64,000 bases of DNA, taken from the NCBI GenBank assembly GCA_021793575.1, contig JAJYSM010000006.1:17041-81040 (forward strand), given 5' to 3'. Numbering within the stretch: the first letter of the stretch is position 1; the number at the start of each line of letters is the position of its first letter. Made by a program: the position numbers and the translations under genes. The DNA is from Pseudomonadota bacterium (lineage in GTDB: Bacteria > Pseudomonadota > Gammaproteobacteria > Xanthomonadales > Rhodanobacteraceae). The notes beneath the pieces were generated by a model. The model made no database searches. It had not been told where the DNA came from and worked only from the letters and a program-made list of their open reading frames with translations. Below, piece by piece: positions 40,075 through 49,318 of this stretch.

Positions 40075-41436
40075 ATGCTCGTGCGTCGTTCACCACCACG
40101 GCGCCTTCACGTGCAAGCACCCGACCCTGCCCACGGCTATCTGCGTCGCCTGCGTCCGTGGGACGCCGCCTTGATCGTGGTCGGCGGCATCATCGGTGGC
40201 GGCATCTTTCTCAACCCCGGCATTGCCGCGCAGCGCACCGAATCCGGGCTGGCGCTGCTGCTGGTATGGGCCGGCGCCGGCGTGCTCACCCTGATCGGCG
40301 CGCTGTGCTACGCCGAGCTCGGCGCGCGGCGGCCGCAGGCGGGCGGCAGCTACGTCTACCTGCGCGAGGCGTTCGGGCCGCTGGCCGGCTTCCTGTTCGG
40401 CTGGACCATGCTGCTGGTGATCTATTCCGGCTCCAGCGCGGCGGTGGCGACGATCTTCGCCAGCTACGCCTGTGCGCTGTTCGAGCTGCCGCCGACGTGG
40501 GCGCTGCCGCTGACGGTGGGCGCGCTGGTGTTCGTGGCCGGGCTGAACCTGTTCGGGCTGCGGCTGGGTGCGCAGATCCAGAATCTGTTCACCCTGCTCA
40601 AGCTGCTGGCGGTGGCGGTACTGGTGGCCTGCGGCCTGCTGCTGGCCGGCGCCGGCCATGGCGACGTGCTGGCGGCGGATCCGGCGCGCGCCGGCGCGGG
40701 CTTCATCGGCGCGGCGCTGCCGGTGCTGTTCGCCTACTCCGGCTTCACCTACCTCAACAACCTCGCCGGCGAAGTGCGCGATCCGCAGCGTACGCTGCCG
40801 CGCGCGCTGCTGATCGGCATGCTGCTGGTGATCGGCGCCTACGTGCTGGTCAACGTGGCCTATCTGGCGGTGCTCGGTCACGCCGGCCTGGCGGCCAGCC
40901 ACGCGCCGGCCGCCGACGTGATGCAGCGGGTGGTCGGGCCGCTCGGCGGGAAGCTGATCGCACTGGGCGTGGCGATCTCCGCGCTGGGCTTCTGCAACAT
41001 CACCCTGGTGGCCGGCGCACGCGTGCTGCAGGTGATGGGCGAGGACGGCCTGTTTTTCCGCGCGGTAGCGCGGCTGCACCCGCGCTACCGCACGCCCAAC
41101 CTGGCGCTGCTGCTGCTGTCCGGCTGGGCCATCGTGCTGGCGCTGTCGGGCAGCTACGGCCAGCTGCTGGACTACGCCACCTTCGGCGACTGGCTGGCCT
41201 GCGCGGTCGGCGTGGCCACGCTGTTCTGGTATCGCCGCCACGACGACGGCGCGATCCGCTTCCGCGTGCCCGGCTATCCGTGGCTGCCGCTGCTGTTCAT
41301 TGCGGTAATTGGCTGGGTGGTGCTGGCGACGATGCGCGACAACCCGCTGCATGCGGGCATTGGCCTGCTGATCATCGGTGCCGGGGTGCCGGTGTACCTG
41401 GTCTGGCGGCGCCTGTTCAGCGGCGCGCGTGCCTGA
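40075..41436 (+). CDS. APC-family amino acid permease
   Basis: 453 residues from ATG 40075; TTG 40051 is an alternative. Inner-membrane transporter of the amino acid-polyamine-organocation superfamily with 12 hydrophobic segments. The first helix carries the unwound glycine motif GGIIGGGIFLNPGIAAQ that binds the substrate amino group, followed by ALCYAELGARRPQAGGSYVYLREAFGPLAGFLFGW. It is most like the LAT/AdiC type (APA group), but substrate and direction cannot be read. It stands alone between fumA and the iron-sulfur subunit gene. Confidence 0.88.
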   Translation: MLVRRSPPRRLHVQAPDPAHGYLRRLRPWDAALIVVGGIIGGGIFLNPGIAAQRTESGLALLLVWAGAGVLTLIGALCYAELGARRPQAGGSYVYLREAFGPLAGFLFGWTMLLVIYSGSSAAVATIFASYACALFELPPTWALPLTVGALVFVAGLNLFGLRLGAQIQNLFTLLKLLAVAVLVACGLLLAGAGHGDVLAADPARAGAGFIGAALPVLFAYSGFTYLNNLAGEVRDPQRTLPRALLIGMLLVIGAYVLVNVAYLAVLGHAGLAASHAPAADVMQRVVGPLGGKLIALGVAISALGFCNITLVAGARVLQVMGEDGLFFRAVARLHPRYRTPNLALLLLSGWAIVLALSGSYGQLLDYATFGDWLACAVGVATLFWYRRHDDGAIRFRVPGYPWLPLLFIAVIGWVVLATMRDNPLHAGIGLLIIGAGVPVYLVWRRLFSGARA

Positions 41437-41487
41437 GCGGGGCGCGGCAATGCCACAATGCGCGGACAGTTTATCGAGGAGATTTGA

Positions 41488-42015
41488 ATGGCGCCCGCGC
41501 AAGCCCTGCCGGTCACTACCGACACCATCGTGCCGCAGAAAATACGCGCGGGCATCGATCTGCAGATCAACGGCGAGCACTTCCGCCACACCGGCGACCC
41601 GCAGATGCCGCTGCTGTGGTATCTGCGCGACGTGCTGCGGCTGACCGGCACCAAGTACGCCGGCGAGCACGGTGACAGCGGCGCTGACCTGGTGCTGCTG
41701 GACGGCAAGCCGGCGTCGGCCATCACGCTGCCGATGGAGCAGCTGGCCGGCCATCAGGTCACCACGGTGGAGGGCCTGGCCGCCAACGACGGTACTCTGC
41801 ACGCGATCCAGCAGGCCTTCATCGACGAGGACGCGATCGGCTGCGGCTACTGCGTGCCGGGCTGGCTGATCGCCTCGGTCGCGCTGCTGCGGCGCCAGCC
41901 CCATCCCACCGACGACGACATCGACCAGCTCTCCAACCTGTGCCGCTGCGGCAACCAGACCCGCGTGCGCCGCGCGATCAAGCGCGCCGCCGCCGGCAAG
42001 GCAGGCCAGCCATGA
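41488..42015 (+). CDS. IorA-like iron-sulfur subunit with lost first cluster
   Basis: 175 residues from ATG 41488 with GAGGAG upstream. Small subunit of the xanthine/isoquinoline oxidoreductase family. The C-terminal [2Fe-2S] domain is intact: GCGYC (Cys119, Cys122) and LCRCG (Cys152, Cys154). In the N-terminal ferredoxin-like domain, the family pattern GTKxGCGxxxCGACTVxxxG...SC aligns without gaps to GTKYAGEHGDSGADLVLLDG...SA. All four ligand Cys are replaced, by Gly59, Ser64, Asp67 and Ala78. Electron transfer through this domain would be impossible. The gene overlaps the large subunit gene by 4 bp (ATGA). The function may have shifted or been lost. Confidence 0.85.
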   Translation: MAPAQALPVTTDTIVPQKIRAGIDLQINGEHFRHTGDPQMPLLWYLRDVLRLTGTKYAGEHGDSGADLVLLDGKPASAITLPMEQLAGHQVTTVEGLAANDGTLHAIQQAFIDEDAIGCGYCVPGWLIASVALLRRQPHPTDDDIDQLSNLCRCGNQTRVRRAIKRAAAGKAGQP

Positions 42016-44327
42016 GCAGGCGCCAGCGCGACGACCGCGGCGTGCCTGCCGCGGGCATGCCGGTGGCGGGCCGGCCCGACCTGCTGCGGCTCTCGCGCCG
42101 CCGCTTCCTGCAGGTGCTGGCCGGCGGCGCGGGTGCGCTGCTGGTCGGCATCCGTATTGCCGACGCGGACAGCGCCCCGCTGCCGCTGGCGCTGCTGGGC
42201 GACAGCTTCTTCGACCTCGGCGCCTACGTGCGCATCGACAGCGACAGCAACGTGCTGATCGGCGCGCGCGATCCGGACACCGGCACCGGCGTAGCCACCG
42301 CGCTGCCGCGCATCATCGCCGACGAGCTCGACGCCGACTGGAACCGCGTCAGCGTGGTCGGGCTCGGCCTCGGCGTGCAGGACAACAACGGCCAGCCGCG
42401 CTGGACTTACGGCCGCCAGGTCGGCGGCACCGGCAGCTCGATTCCCGCCGCCTGGAACGACCTGCGCCAGGTCGGTGCGGTGGCGCGCTGGCTGCTGCTG
42501 CGCGCCGCCGCGCGGCGCCTGGGCGTGCCGGCCGACCGGCTGCGCTGTGATGCCGGCACGGTGATCGCGCCCGACGGCCGTCGCTTCACCTACGGCAGCC
42601 TGGCCGAGGACGCCAGCAAGATCGCCCTGCCCGACGCCATGCCGCCGCTGAAGCAGCCGGCCCGCTACCAGCTGATCGGCCAGCCGGCCGGTGACGTCGA
42701 CGCGCGCACTATCGTCACCGGCCAGGCCCGCTACGCGATCGACCAGCACGACGGCGACGCGCTGGTTGCCGTGCTGGCGCACTGCCCGTGGCCGGACGGC
42801 AAGCTGGCGCGCATCGACACCGCCGACACGCTGGCGGTGAAGGGCGTGGTGAAAGTGGTGCAGCTGCAGCCCGAGCCGAACCAGCCGTGGGGCAGCACGG
42901 TGATCGCGCCGGCGGTGGCCGTGCTGGCCGAGGACACCTGGTCGGCGCTGCAGGGCCGGCACAAGCTGAAGCTCGAATGGACGCCCGGCCCCAGCGGCAG
43001 CGAGAGCAGCAGCGCGCTCGAGCAGCAGGCCGCCGCGCTGGTCGCCGGCAGCGGTGCGCCGACCACCCGCGTACGCGACGAGGGCGATCTTGAAGCAGCC
43101 GGCAAGAAGGCCGCGCGGCGGCTGCAGGCGAGCTACTTCCAGCCGTGGCTGGCGCACGCCACCGCGGAGCCGATGAACTGCCTGGTGCGGCTGGACAAGG
43201 ACAAGGCCAGCCTGGTCGTGCCCACCCAGGCGCCGCAGAAAGCCTGGGCCGTGGTGCAGCGGCTGACCGGCCTCGACCCGGCGCAGATCGAGATCAGCGT
43301 GCCGCGCGTGGGCGGCGGCTACGGCCGCCGGCTCGATCACGACTACGTCGCCGAGGCGGTGATGCTGGCGCAGGCGGTCGACAAGCCGGTGCGCCTGCTG
43401 TGGACACGCGAGCAGGATCTGGACCACGACTATTACCGCTCCGGCAGCGTGCACCAGCTCAGCGTGATCATCGACCGCAAGCGTCAGCTGCTTGGTTGGG
43501 ACCAGCGCATGGCCAGCGCCTCCGCACTGGTCAATCGCGGCGTGCCCGACGGCCGCCTGTGGACCTCCGAGGTGGATGCCAACCAGTTGCCCGCCGGGCT
43601 GGTGCCCAACTTGCGCAGCGACTGGTACGCGCTGCCGTCGGCGATTCCGCGCGGCCCGCTGCGCGGCATGCCGCACCTCAGCAACGCCTTCGCGGTGCAG
43701 TGCTTCATCGACGAGATCGCGCACAGCCTGAAAGAGGATCCGCTGCACACCCAGCTGCGCCTGCTCGGCGCGCCGCGGCAGATCGCGCTCGGCAACGGCG
43801 GCGTGCTCGACACCGGGCGCCTGATCAACGTGCTCACGCTGGTCACCGACCGCATCGAATGGAAAAACTGGCTGCGCAGCGTCAACGGCCTCGGCCTCGC
43901 CTGCTGGCACGTCAACGGCGCCTACGTGGCGCACGCGATCGAGGTGGGCATGGACGGCGAGCGGCTGGTGATCCAGCGAGTGGTGTGCGCCGTCGATGTC
44001 GGCCGCGTGATCAACCCGCTGGGCCTGGAAGGCCAGGTCGCCGGCGCCACGCTCGACGCGCTGTCCGCCGCGCTGAACCTGGCCATCACCTTCAAGGACG
44101 GCCGCATCCAGCAGCACAGCGGCAAGGACTACCCGCTCGCCAGCATGGCCCAGCTGCCCGACGCGGTGGAAGTGATCAGCGTCCCCGGCGGCGACCTGCC
44201 GCCCACCGGCGCCAGCTTCCTCGCCATGCCCACCGCCGCCCCCGCGCTGGCCAACGCGGTGTTCCGCGCCAGCGCCGTGCGCGTGCGCCGGCTGCCGCTG
44301 ATGAAGGAGCTGCTGCGGCTGCTGTAG
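42012..44327 (+). CDS. IorB-like molybdopterin-binding subunit, catalytic Glu replaced
   Basis: 771 residues from ATG 42012; the track start lies in the preceding gene. A twin-arginine signal, LSRRRFLQVLAGGAGALLVG, indicates Tat export. The order of family motifs is kept: ALPRIIADELDADW, a GTGSSIPAAWNDLRQVGA cofactor loop, LAHATAEPMNC, VPRVGGGYGRRLDHDYVAEAV. Near the C-terminus the family usually has PTGxGEPGTPP...PAxANA with the active-site Glu; here it is PPTGASFLAMPTAAPALANA, so Glu becomes Phe736. MGQG is also altered (DTGTG). Together with the Cys loss in its partner, this suggests a non-catalytic or re-purposed complex. Confidence 0.85.
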   Translation: MSRRQRDDRGVPAAGMPVAGRPDLLRLSRRRFLQVLAGGAGALLVGIRIADADSAPLPLALLGDSFFDLGAYVRIDSDSNVLIGARDPDTGTGVATALPRIIADELDADWNRVSVVGLGLGVQDNNGQPRWTYGRQVGGTGSSIPAAWNDLRQVGAVARWLLLRAAARRLGVPADRLRCDAGTVIAPDGRRFTYGSLAEDASKIALPDAMPPLKQPARYQLIGQPAGDVDARTIVTGQARYAIDQHDGDALVAVLAHCPWPDGKLARIDTADTLAVKGVVKVVQLQPEPNQPWGSTVIAPAVAVLAEDTWSALQGRHKLKLEWTPGPSGSESSSALEQQAAALVAGSGAPTTRVRDEGDLEAAGKKAARRLQASYFQPWLAHATAEPMNCLVRLDKDKASLVVPTQAPQKAWAVVQRLTGLDPAQIEISVPRVGGGYGRRLDHDYVAEAVMLAQAVDKPVRLLWTREQDLDHDYYRSGSVHQLSVIIDRKRQLLGWDQRMASASALVNRGVPDGRLWTSEVDANQLPAGLVPNLRSDWYALPSAIPRGPLRGMPHLSNAFAVQCFIDEIAHSLKEDPLHTQLRLLGAPRQIALGNGGVLDTGRLINVLTLVTDRIEWKNWLRSVNGLGLACWHVNGAYVAHAIEVGMDGERLVIQRVVCAVDVGRVINPLGLEGQVAGATLDALSAALNLAITFKDGRIQQHSGKDYPLASMAQLPDAVEVISVPGGDLPPTGASFLAMPTAAPALANAVFRASAVRVRRLPLMKELLRLL

Positions 44328-44423
44328 CGCGAAATACGACGGAATGACTGCCGCTCCGGCCCTGCAAGCGCAAGCTCGCTGGCAGCGGCTTGCGTTTGCA
44401 GCGGCCACGGCCCGGGACTAGCA

Positions 44424-44451
44424 TGTGTACGTAACTGCTTCGGAGTACACA
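44424..44451. promoter_or_regulatory. Inverted repeat upstream of vapB, probable TA operator
   Basis: TGTGTAC (44424-44430) and GTACACA (44445-44451) are perfect inverted arms with 14 bp between, ending 2 bp before the antitoxin start. The ribosome site GGAG lies inside the repeat, so binding of the VapBC complex could block both transcription and translation. Confidence 0.7.
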
Positions 44452-44453
44452 TC

Positions 44454-44648
44454 ATGCGCACAAACATCGTGATCGACGACAAGCTGATGAAAGATGCGCT
44501 GCGGGCGACCGGCCTGAAGACGAAACGCGAGGCCGTGGAGCTGGGTCTGCGCACCGTGCTTCGGCTGCGGCAGCAGGAGGAGATCCGGCGCTTCCGCGGC
44601 AAGCTCGACTGGCACGGCGATCTCGATGCGATGCGGGCCGACCGGTGA
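44454..44648 (+). CDS. vapB: VapB-family antitoxin
   Basis: 64 residues with MRTNIVIDDKLMKDALRATGLKTKREAVELGLR, the ribbon-helix-helix-type DNA-binding part of VapB antitoxins (DUF2191-like), then a Gln/Arg/Leu-rich helix and RFRGKLDWHGDLDAMRADR that would wrap the toxin. The start is ATG 44454 with GGAG 8 bp upstream. Overlap with the toxin start by GTGA supports coupled translation. It is expected to neutralise the PIN toxin and repress its own promoter via the inverted repeat just upstream. Confidence 0.88.
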   Translation: MRTNIVIDDKLMKDALRATGLKTKREAVELGLRTVLRLRQQEEIRRFRGKLDWHGDLDAMRADR

Positions 44649-45046
44649 TCCTGGTCGATTCCAGCGTATGGATCGACTACTTCCGCGGCATCGGAACCTG
44701 GCAAGCCGACCAGCTTGATGGCCTGCTGGGAAACCAGCCATTGGCCGTTGGCGATTTGATCCTGACCGAGGTGCTGCAGGGCTTCGCCAGCGCAAAGGAC
44801 TTCAACCGTGCCCGCAAATTGCTGAATTCTCTGGTGCTGGTCGAGATCGGCGGACAGGGTGTTGCCATCGAGGCCGCCAGGAACCACCGGGTGCTGCGTG
44901 CGCTCGGCGTCACGGTGCGCAAGACCATTGACACGCTGATCGCCACGCGCTGCATCGAAAGCGGGTACACGCTGCTGCATGCCGACCGGGATTTCGAGCC
45001 ATTCATGCAGCACCTTGGCCTGCGATGCGTGCCGCATCCAACCTGA
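44645..45046 (+). CDS. vapC: VapC-family PIN-domain toxin
   Basis: 133 residues from GTG 44645. PIN-domain ribonuclease, with the acidic residues that bind Mg2+: VDSSVWIDYF (first Asp), LTEVLQG (Glu), RKTIDTLIATRC (Asp) and HADRDFEPF (Asp). VapC toxins cut tRNA or rRNA to stop translation when the antitoxin is degraded. It follows vapB with a 4-bp overlap. After it lies a repeat-bearing gap before the convergent EAL gene. Confidence 0.92.
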   Translation: MILVDSSVWIDYFRGIGTWQADQLDGLLGNQPLAVGDLILTEVLQGFASAKDFNRARKLLNSLVLVEIGGQGVAIEAARNHRVLRALGVTVRKTIDTLIATRCIESGYTLLHADRDFEPFMQHLGLRCVPHPT

Positions 45047-45072
45047 TCGTTGACTGGCGCCGCGCTGCGCCG

Positions 45073-45285
45073 CTCAGGCCAGGCTGCGCACTCAGAGGCT
45101 GAGAATAGTCGACCGCCGTAGCGAGGGCGTCGCCAGGCGCGCGTGACAAGGTGCGTTGCGGGCACTACGGGGAGTTTGGTGAGCCGGTGACTCGGATTTG
45201 ACCGCAGCGCGCCGCCGGCACGGGCGTTTGGCGGCGGTCGCAGTAAGTGGGCGATTTTTTCTCAGCCTCTCAGGCCAGGCTGCGC
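45073..45285. repeat. 17-bp direct repeat flanking the EAL gene end
   Basis: CTCAGGCCAGGCTGCGC occurs at 45073-45089 and again at 45269-45285, where it spans the stop of the EAL gene. Next to each copy lies an inverted pair, CTCAGAGGCTGAGAA and TTCTCAGCCTCTCAG. Part of the EAL 3' end appears duplicated about 196 bp downstream. No transposase is present. Confidence 0.65.
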
Positions 45286-48194
45286 GCGATCCATTTCTGC
45301 TCGGCCGCCTGCGCTGCCAGTGCGCGGTCGAACCAGAAGCCCTGGGCGTACGTGCAGCCCATGCGCCTGATCCGCTCGATCTGCTCGGCGCGCTCAATGC
45401 CTTCGGCGACCGTGGCGATCTCCAGCGAGCGCGCCAGCGCCAGGATGCCCTCCACGATCATGGCGGCCTTGCGGCTGCTGTCGATGCTGGCGGTAAAGGA
45501 GCGATCGATCTTGATGCCGTCGACCGGCAGGCGATGCAGGTAGCTCAGCGACGAGTAGCCGGTGCCGAAGTCGTCGAGGATGATATCGATGCCGCCGGCC
45601 TTGAGTTCGCCGAGCAGGCTCGCGCTGACGTCGATATCGGCCATCAGCTGGCTCTCGGTGATTTCCAGCGCCAGCCGCACGGCGGTGGGCTGCGTGCCAG
45701 TGGCATGCAGCAGCTGGCCGACGCGCTCGCCAAAATGCTTGTCGCGCATCTGCACGGCCGAGACATTCAGCGTGATGACGAGGTTGCTCGCCCCCATCCG
45801 CTCCCACGCCAGCGCCTGCCGCGTCGCCTCACTCACCACCCAGTCGCCGAGCGCGGTGATCAGCCCGCTGCTTTCCGCCAGCGGGATGAAGCGGGCCGGC
45901 GACACGCGCCCAAGATCGGGATGCTGCCAGCGCAGCAACGCCTCGAAACCGTGCAGCGCACCCGACGCCAGATCGATGATGGGTTGGTAGTGCAAGGCCA
46001 GCTCGTCGCCGGCGATCGCGCAGCGCAGCTGCTGCTCCAGCTTGCGGTTTTCCTGCAGGTTGAGGCTGATGGCCGGTGCGAAAAAATGGATCGCTTCGCT
46101 GCGTGCGGCAGGCGTGACCGCAAGCGCGGTTTGCGCCTTGTCGAGCAGTTCATGCGGGTCGTGGCCGTCATCGGGAAATACCGCAACGCCTACCCGCGGC
46201 ACCGGCGCCATGAACTCGTCGCGCGCTGGTACACGCGCAGCGAGCAGCCGCTCGACCAGGGCCTCGATCCGTCGCTCGGCGGTATCGATGCGGTCGAGAT
46301 TGCTCATGACGATGGCAAAGCGGGCACCCGGCAGCACTCCCACGAAGTCGTCTTCGCCGAGATGCGCCGCGATCTCCTGGCCGATCCGCCTGAACAGCTC
46401 GTCGGCCGGCTGCGAGCCCCACTGGCTCACCAGCCGCTGGAAACCGATCTCCAGCACACCGGCCACCACGCCCTTGTGGGTCGAGCGGGCCCGGTGCAGT
46501 GCGTCGTGCAGATGCTGCACCAGCAGGATGTCGTTGGGCAACCCGGTGGTGGCATCGTGGGTGCTGGCGTGCGCCAGCGCCTGTTCGGTGGCGATCAGGT
46601 GCAGGCCGAAGGTGACATCGTGTGCCAGCTGCTCCAGCAGCTGGAGTTCCTCCGCCTCGAAATAGTCCTCCCGGTCCGCCCCCAGGGTCAGCGTGCGCCG
46701 GCGCCCATCCACGGCAAACCCGAGTGGAAACGCCGCCGCCGATTGAACCCCGGTCTGCTGCCCGAGATCGTGCCAGTGCGCCGTGCGCGGATCCGCCAGA
46801 TAGCGGTTGCTGACCGCCACCACACCGTCGCGGGCCGCGGTCACCGAGGGGCTTCCGCCACCCGGCAGTTTCCCGTCCAGCGGCAGGCGCAATTCAGCTA
46901 TCGCCACCGAATGCGCGCCGGCCCAGCAAACCGGCCGCAGCGTCTGCCGCGGCACATCCACCTCGCCGATCCAGGCGAGACTGAATTCACCAACCTCGCA
47001 GGCGATGCCGCAGATCTCCTCCAGCAGCTGGGTCACGCTCACCCGCCGCAGGATCGCCGCATTGATGGCCACCAGCACCGCATGCAGACGATGGCGACGC
47101 TCCAGTGACGACAGATGTCTGATGCGCTCGGCGGCCTGCCGCTCGATATCACCGGCCATGCGGTCAAAGACCATGCCCAGCCGGGCGATTTCATCATCCC
47201 CTCGCGCCAGCCCGGTGCGGGCGCGCAGATCGCCCCGGGCCAGGCGATCCATGGCCAGCAGCAATCGCTGCGTGGGCGACAGGATCAGGCGATGGCCGAT
47301 CCACCAGACCAGCACCAGGACGAGCAGCAAACCGGCCAGCATCAGGCTCAGATTGCGCAGCAACGTCTGCCAGGCGGGCCCGTACAGGGCGGAGCGGTCG
47401 ATCGCGAGCGCCATCAAGCCGACCTCGCCGCGCGCCCCCAGCGGCAGCCAGGCGACCAACGCGGTGCCCATCCGCTCGATCCGGGCTGTGATCGGCGCTG
47501 GCGGACGAATCCCGCTCGACAAACCCAGCAGACGCTTGCCGATGTCGGCATCGGCGCGCGCTGGAGTGCCGTGACCCGGCTCGACCAGGCTGCCGGTGGT
47601 GTCGACGAAAAACAGCTTGGCTTGGCGAACCAAGGGGTCGGCAGTGACGTCGAGCAGTGGCATGAATGCCGTGGCGATGAAAACAATCAATCGCCGCGAA
47701 GACCCTGGTTTGCTCAGCGCATGCGCCACCATCAGGCGGGGCGCGGCGTTGCTCCGGTCGGCCAGCAGGGCGATCGCCGCATGACCCGGCGACTCGATCG
47801 CGCGCCGCAGCAGCGCCTTATCGATCGGCTGCGCCGCCCGCCCCGGGCCGGAAAGTGCGCAGATGGCCTGGCCGTCCTCCCGCACCAGCCCCACATCCTG
47901 GTATTCGGGATGCTGCTGCGCCAGCGCATGAAACGCGTCCGGACATTCGGTCTCGAATCCGGACAGCGAGCTCGCCGCCACGGCGAGTTCATCCGCCGCA
48001 TCCCCGCTGAAGTCGACATAGTCACGCTGCACATGACCGAAGATGGCCGAGAGCGAAACGCGTGCCGCTGCCTCGGTTTGCTGCAACGACGTCACCGCAT
48101 CCATCACGGCAATCGCGAAACCCGGCAGCGCCGCCAGCACGGCCAGCGCCAGCACCCGGGCGCGCAGGCTGCGCAACCAGCGAAAGGTGCTCAC
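45270..48194 (-). CDS. Membrane c-di-GMP phosphodiesterase (HAMP-GAF-degenerate GGDEF-EAL)
   Basis: 974 residues from GTG 48194, the best-placed start before the first membrane helix (SLRARVLALAVLAALPGFAIAVM); the track start is a TTG far upstream. Order: helix, periplasmic sensor region of about 250 residues, second helix (LLAGLLLVLVLVWWIGHRL), HAMP, GAF, GGDEF-like domain, EAL. The GGDEF loop is PGARF instead of GGDEF, so no cyclase activity. The EAL part keeps FEALLRW, NVSAVQ, EITES, DDFGTGYSSLSYL, KIDRSF and AEGIE, so it should hydrolyse c-di-GMP. A candidate antagonist of PelD-driven polysaccharide synthesis, by inference only. Confidence 0.9.
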   Translation of the reverse strand: MSTFRWLRSLRARVLALAVLAALPGFAIAVMDAVTSLQQTEAAARVSLSAIFGHVQRDYVDFSGDAADELAVAASSLSGFETECPDAFHALAQQHPEYQDVGLVREDGQAICALSGPGRAAQPIDKALLRRAIESPGHAAIALLADRSNAAPRLMVAHALSKPGSSRRLIVFIATAFMPLLDVTADPLVRQAKLFFVDTTGSLVEPGHGTPARADADIGKRLLGLSSGIRPPAPITARIERMGTALVAWLPLGARGEVGLMALAIDRSALYGPAWQTLLRNLSLMLAGLLLVLVLVWWIGHRLILSPTQRLLLAMDRLARGDLRARTGLARGDDEIARLGMVFDRMAGDIERQAAERIRHLSSLERRHRLHAVLVAINAAILRRVSVTQLLEEICGIACEVGEFSLAWIGEVDVPRQTLRPVCWAGAHSVAIAELRLPLDGKLPGGGSPSVTAARDGVVAVSNRYLADPRTAHWHDLGQQTGVQSAAAFPLGFAVDGRRRTLTLGADREDYFEAEELQLLEQLAHDVTFGLHLIATEQALAHASTHDATTGLPNDILLVQHLHDALHRARSTHKGVVAGVLEIGFQRLVSQWGSQPADELFRRIGQEIAAHLGEDDFVGVLPGARFAIVMSNLDRIDTAERRIEALVERLLAARVPARDEFMAPVPRVGVAVFPDDGHDPHELLDKAQTALAVTPAARSEAIHFFAPAISLNLQENRKLEQQLRCAIAGDELALHYQPIIDLASGALHGFEALLRWQHPDLGRVSPARFIPLAESSGLITALGDWVVSEATRQALAWERMGASNLVITLNVSAVQMRDKHFGERVGQLLHATGTQPTAVRLALEITESQLMADIDVSASLLGELKAGGIDIILDDFGTGYSSLSYLHRLPVDGIKIDRSFTASIDSSRKAAMIVEGILALARSLEIATVAEGIERAEQIERIRRMGCTYAQGFWFDRALAAQAAEQKWIARSLA

Positions 48195-48967
48195 AGGCAG
48201 CCACCAGACCGATCCAGCTGCATGCGGCTGCCGCCGGCTGACGCGAAACAAACACGTGCGGCCTCGCCCATCCGTACGCGCTGGGCACACCGCCAAAACA
48301 GCCGTCGACGACCTTCAGCCTGCCCATATCCGGCACCCGCAAAACCGGCGTGGGCAGTCAGCGGCTGCGGCAGTGAAATCGCGCCCATCACCCGCGACAA
48401 CGGCCGGCACGGCGCACCCGGGTGCCGCTGCAGCCGGCCATCGATATCGATCAGGCGCCCACGCGACGGGAAGTAAGTCGCTGCTGCAGGAGGAAGCGCT
48501 GCAGCCACCGCGAACGCGTAAACGTGGAATGAAGGCATGGTTGTGAAGTGTCTCGGCCCGTCGGATCAAACAGCGGAAGTGCGCGCGGCGTCCGCTGCCC
48601 GTGATCTTCATGCGGCGCTTGCGCACCGGTCGGGTCGCTGCAGCCCTCACCCAAAACTGCCTTGCCCTGCGCTCGCCATGCCTGCTGCACATGGCGTCCG
48701 ACATTTTACCCCAGTCGCGGCAAACAGGTTATCGGCAGTGGTGATTGGCGCTGCGGCAAAAACTCACCCGGACCCACTGCGGACGGCAAGCGCGTGCTGC
48801 CGTGCAGGCAACGCAGGCCGAACGGGGTGATCATCGCTGCCACGCAGCATGGCGCAAGCGCCGGAATGCCGGCCTGATCGCCGCCGCACACACGGCATCG
48901 GCAAGCAACGGCCGGTCGCAATCCCCCACCCGCAGATCAGATCTCGCGGAGATGGTTGCTTGGGCAG
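48195..48967. other. Intergenic region, no supported gene
   Basis: About 770 bp between the EAL gene start and the VOC gene. Track ORFs on both strands (for example 48191-48538, 48315-48704, 48451-48690) are Arg-rich, lack ribosome sites and overlap one another in different frames. No palindromic repeat or RNA gene is recognised. Promoters for the EAL gene should lie at its left end. Confidence 0.5.
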
Positions 48968-49318
48968 CTACCACTGCCGAAAAACCACGCACACCGTGGT
49001 CGCGTCCAGCACCGCGAACTCCTGCGCACCCCAGGGCCGGCGCTGGATGACGCCGGCATTCGGGTGCAGCATTTCCGGCGCACGCGCATTGATTTCCCGA
49101 TACATCCCCGTGATGTCGTCCGTCTCGATGGCCAGCTCCGGGCGATCCAGCGCTGCCAGTTCGGCGTTCTGCATCAGGTAGACCTTCACGCCATCACGGC
49201 CCAGCACCGCGATCGATGCGTCCTGATGCAGCAGCTGGAAACCCAGACCCCGGCCGAACAGGTCAAGGCCTACCTGGATGTCGGCGTAGAAGACTTTCGG
49301 GATCAGCGTGAGCAGCAT
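48968..49318 (-). CDS. Glyoxalase/bleomycin-resistance (VOC) superfamily protein
   Basis: 116 residues from ATG 49318 with AGGAG upstream. It has the two beta-alpha-beta-beta-beta modules of the VOC fold: LIPKVFYADIQVGLDLFGRGLGFQLLHQD, then VKVYLMQNAE, and EINARAPEMLHPNAGVIQRRPWGAQEFAVLDATTVCVVF. The last part (WGAQEFAVLD) resembles bleomycin-binding and lactoylglutathione-lyase-like members. Metal ligands are not certain. The gene is isolated. Function could be small-molecule detoxification, but no substrate can be named. Confidence 0.8.
   Translation of the reverse strand: MLLTLIPKVFYADIQVGLDLFGRGLGFQLLHQDASIAVLGRDGVKVYLMQNAELAALDRPELAIETDDITGMYREINARAPEMLHPNAGVIQRRPWGAQEFAVLDATTVCVVFRQW

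Noticed and set aside
41847-44408. 853-residue minus-strand ORF over the IorB-like gene
   Set aside because: Shadow of the third-position GC of the real gene; composition typical of noise.
48315-48704. 129-residue minus-strand ORF with KRRMKITGSGRR, faintly like ribosomal protein L35
   Set aside because: Resemblance is limited to one short basic stretch; no SD, wrong length and context.
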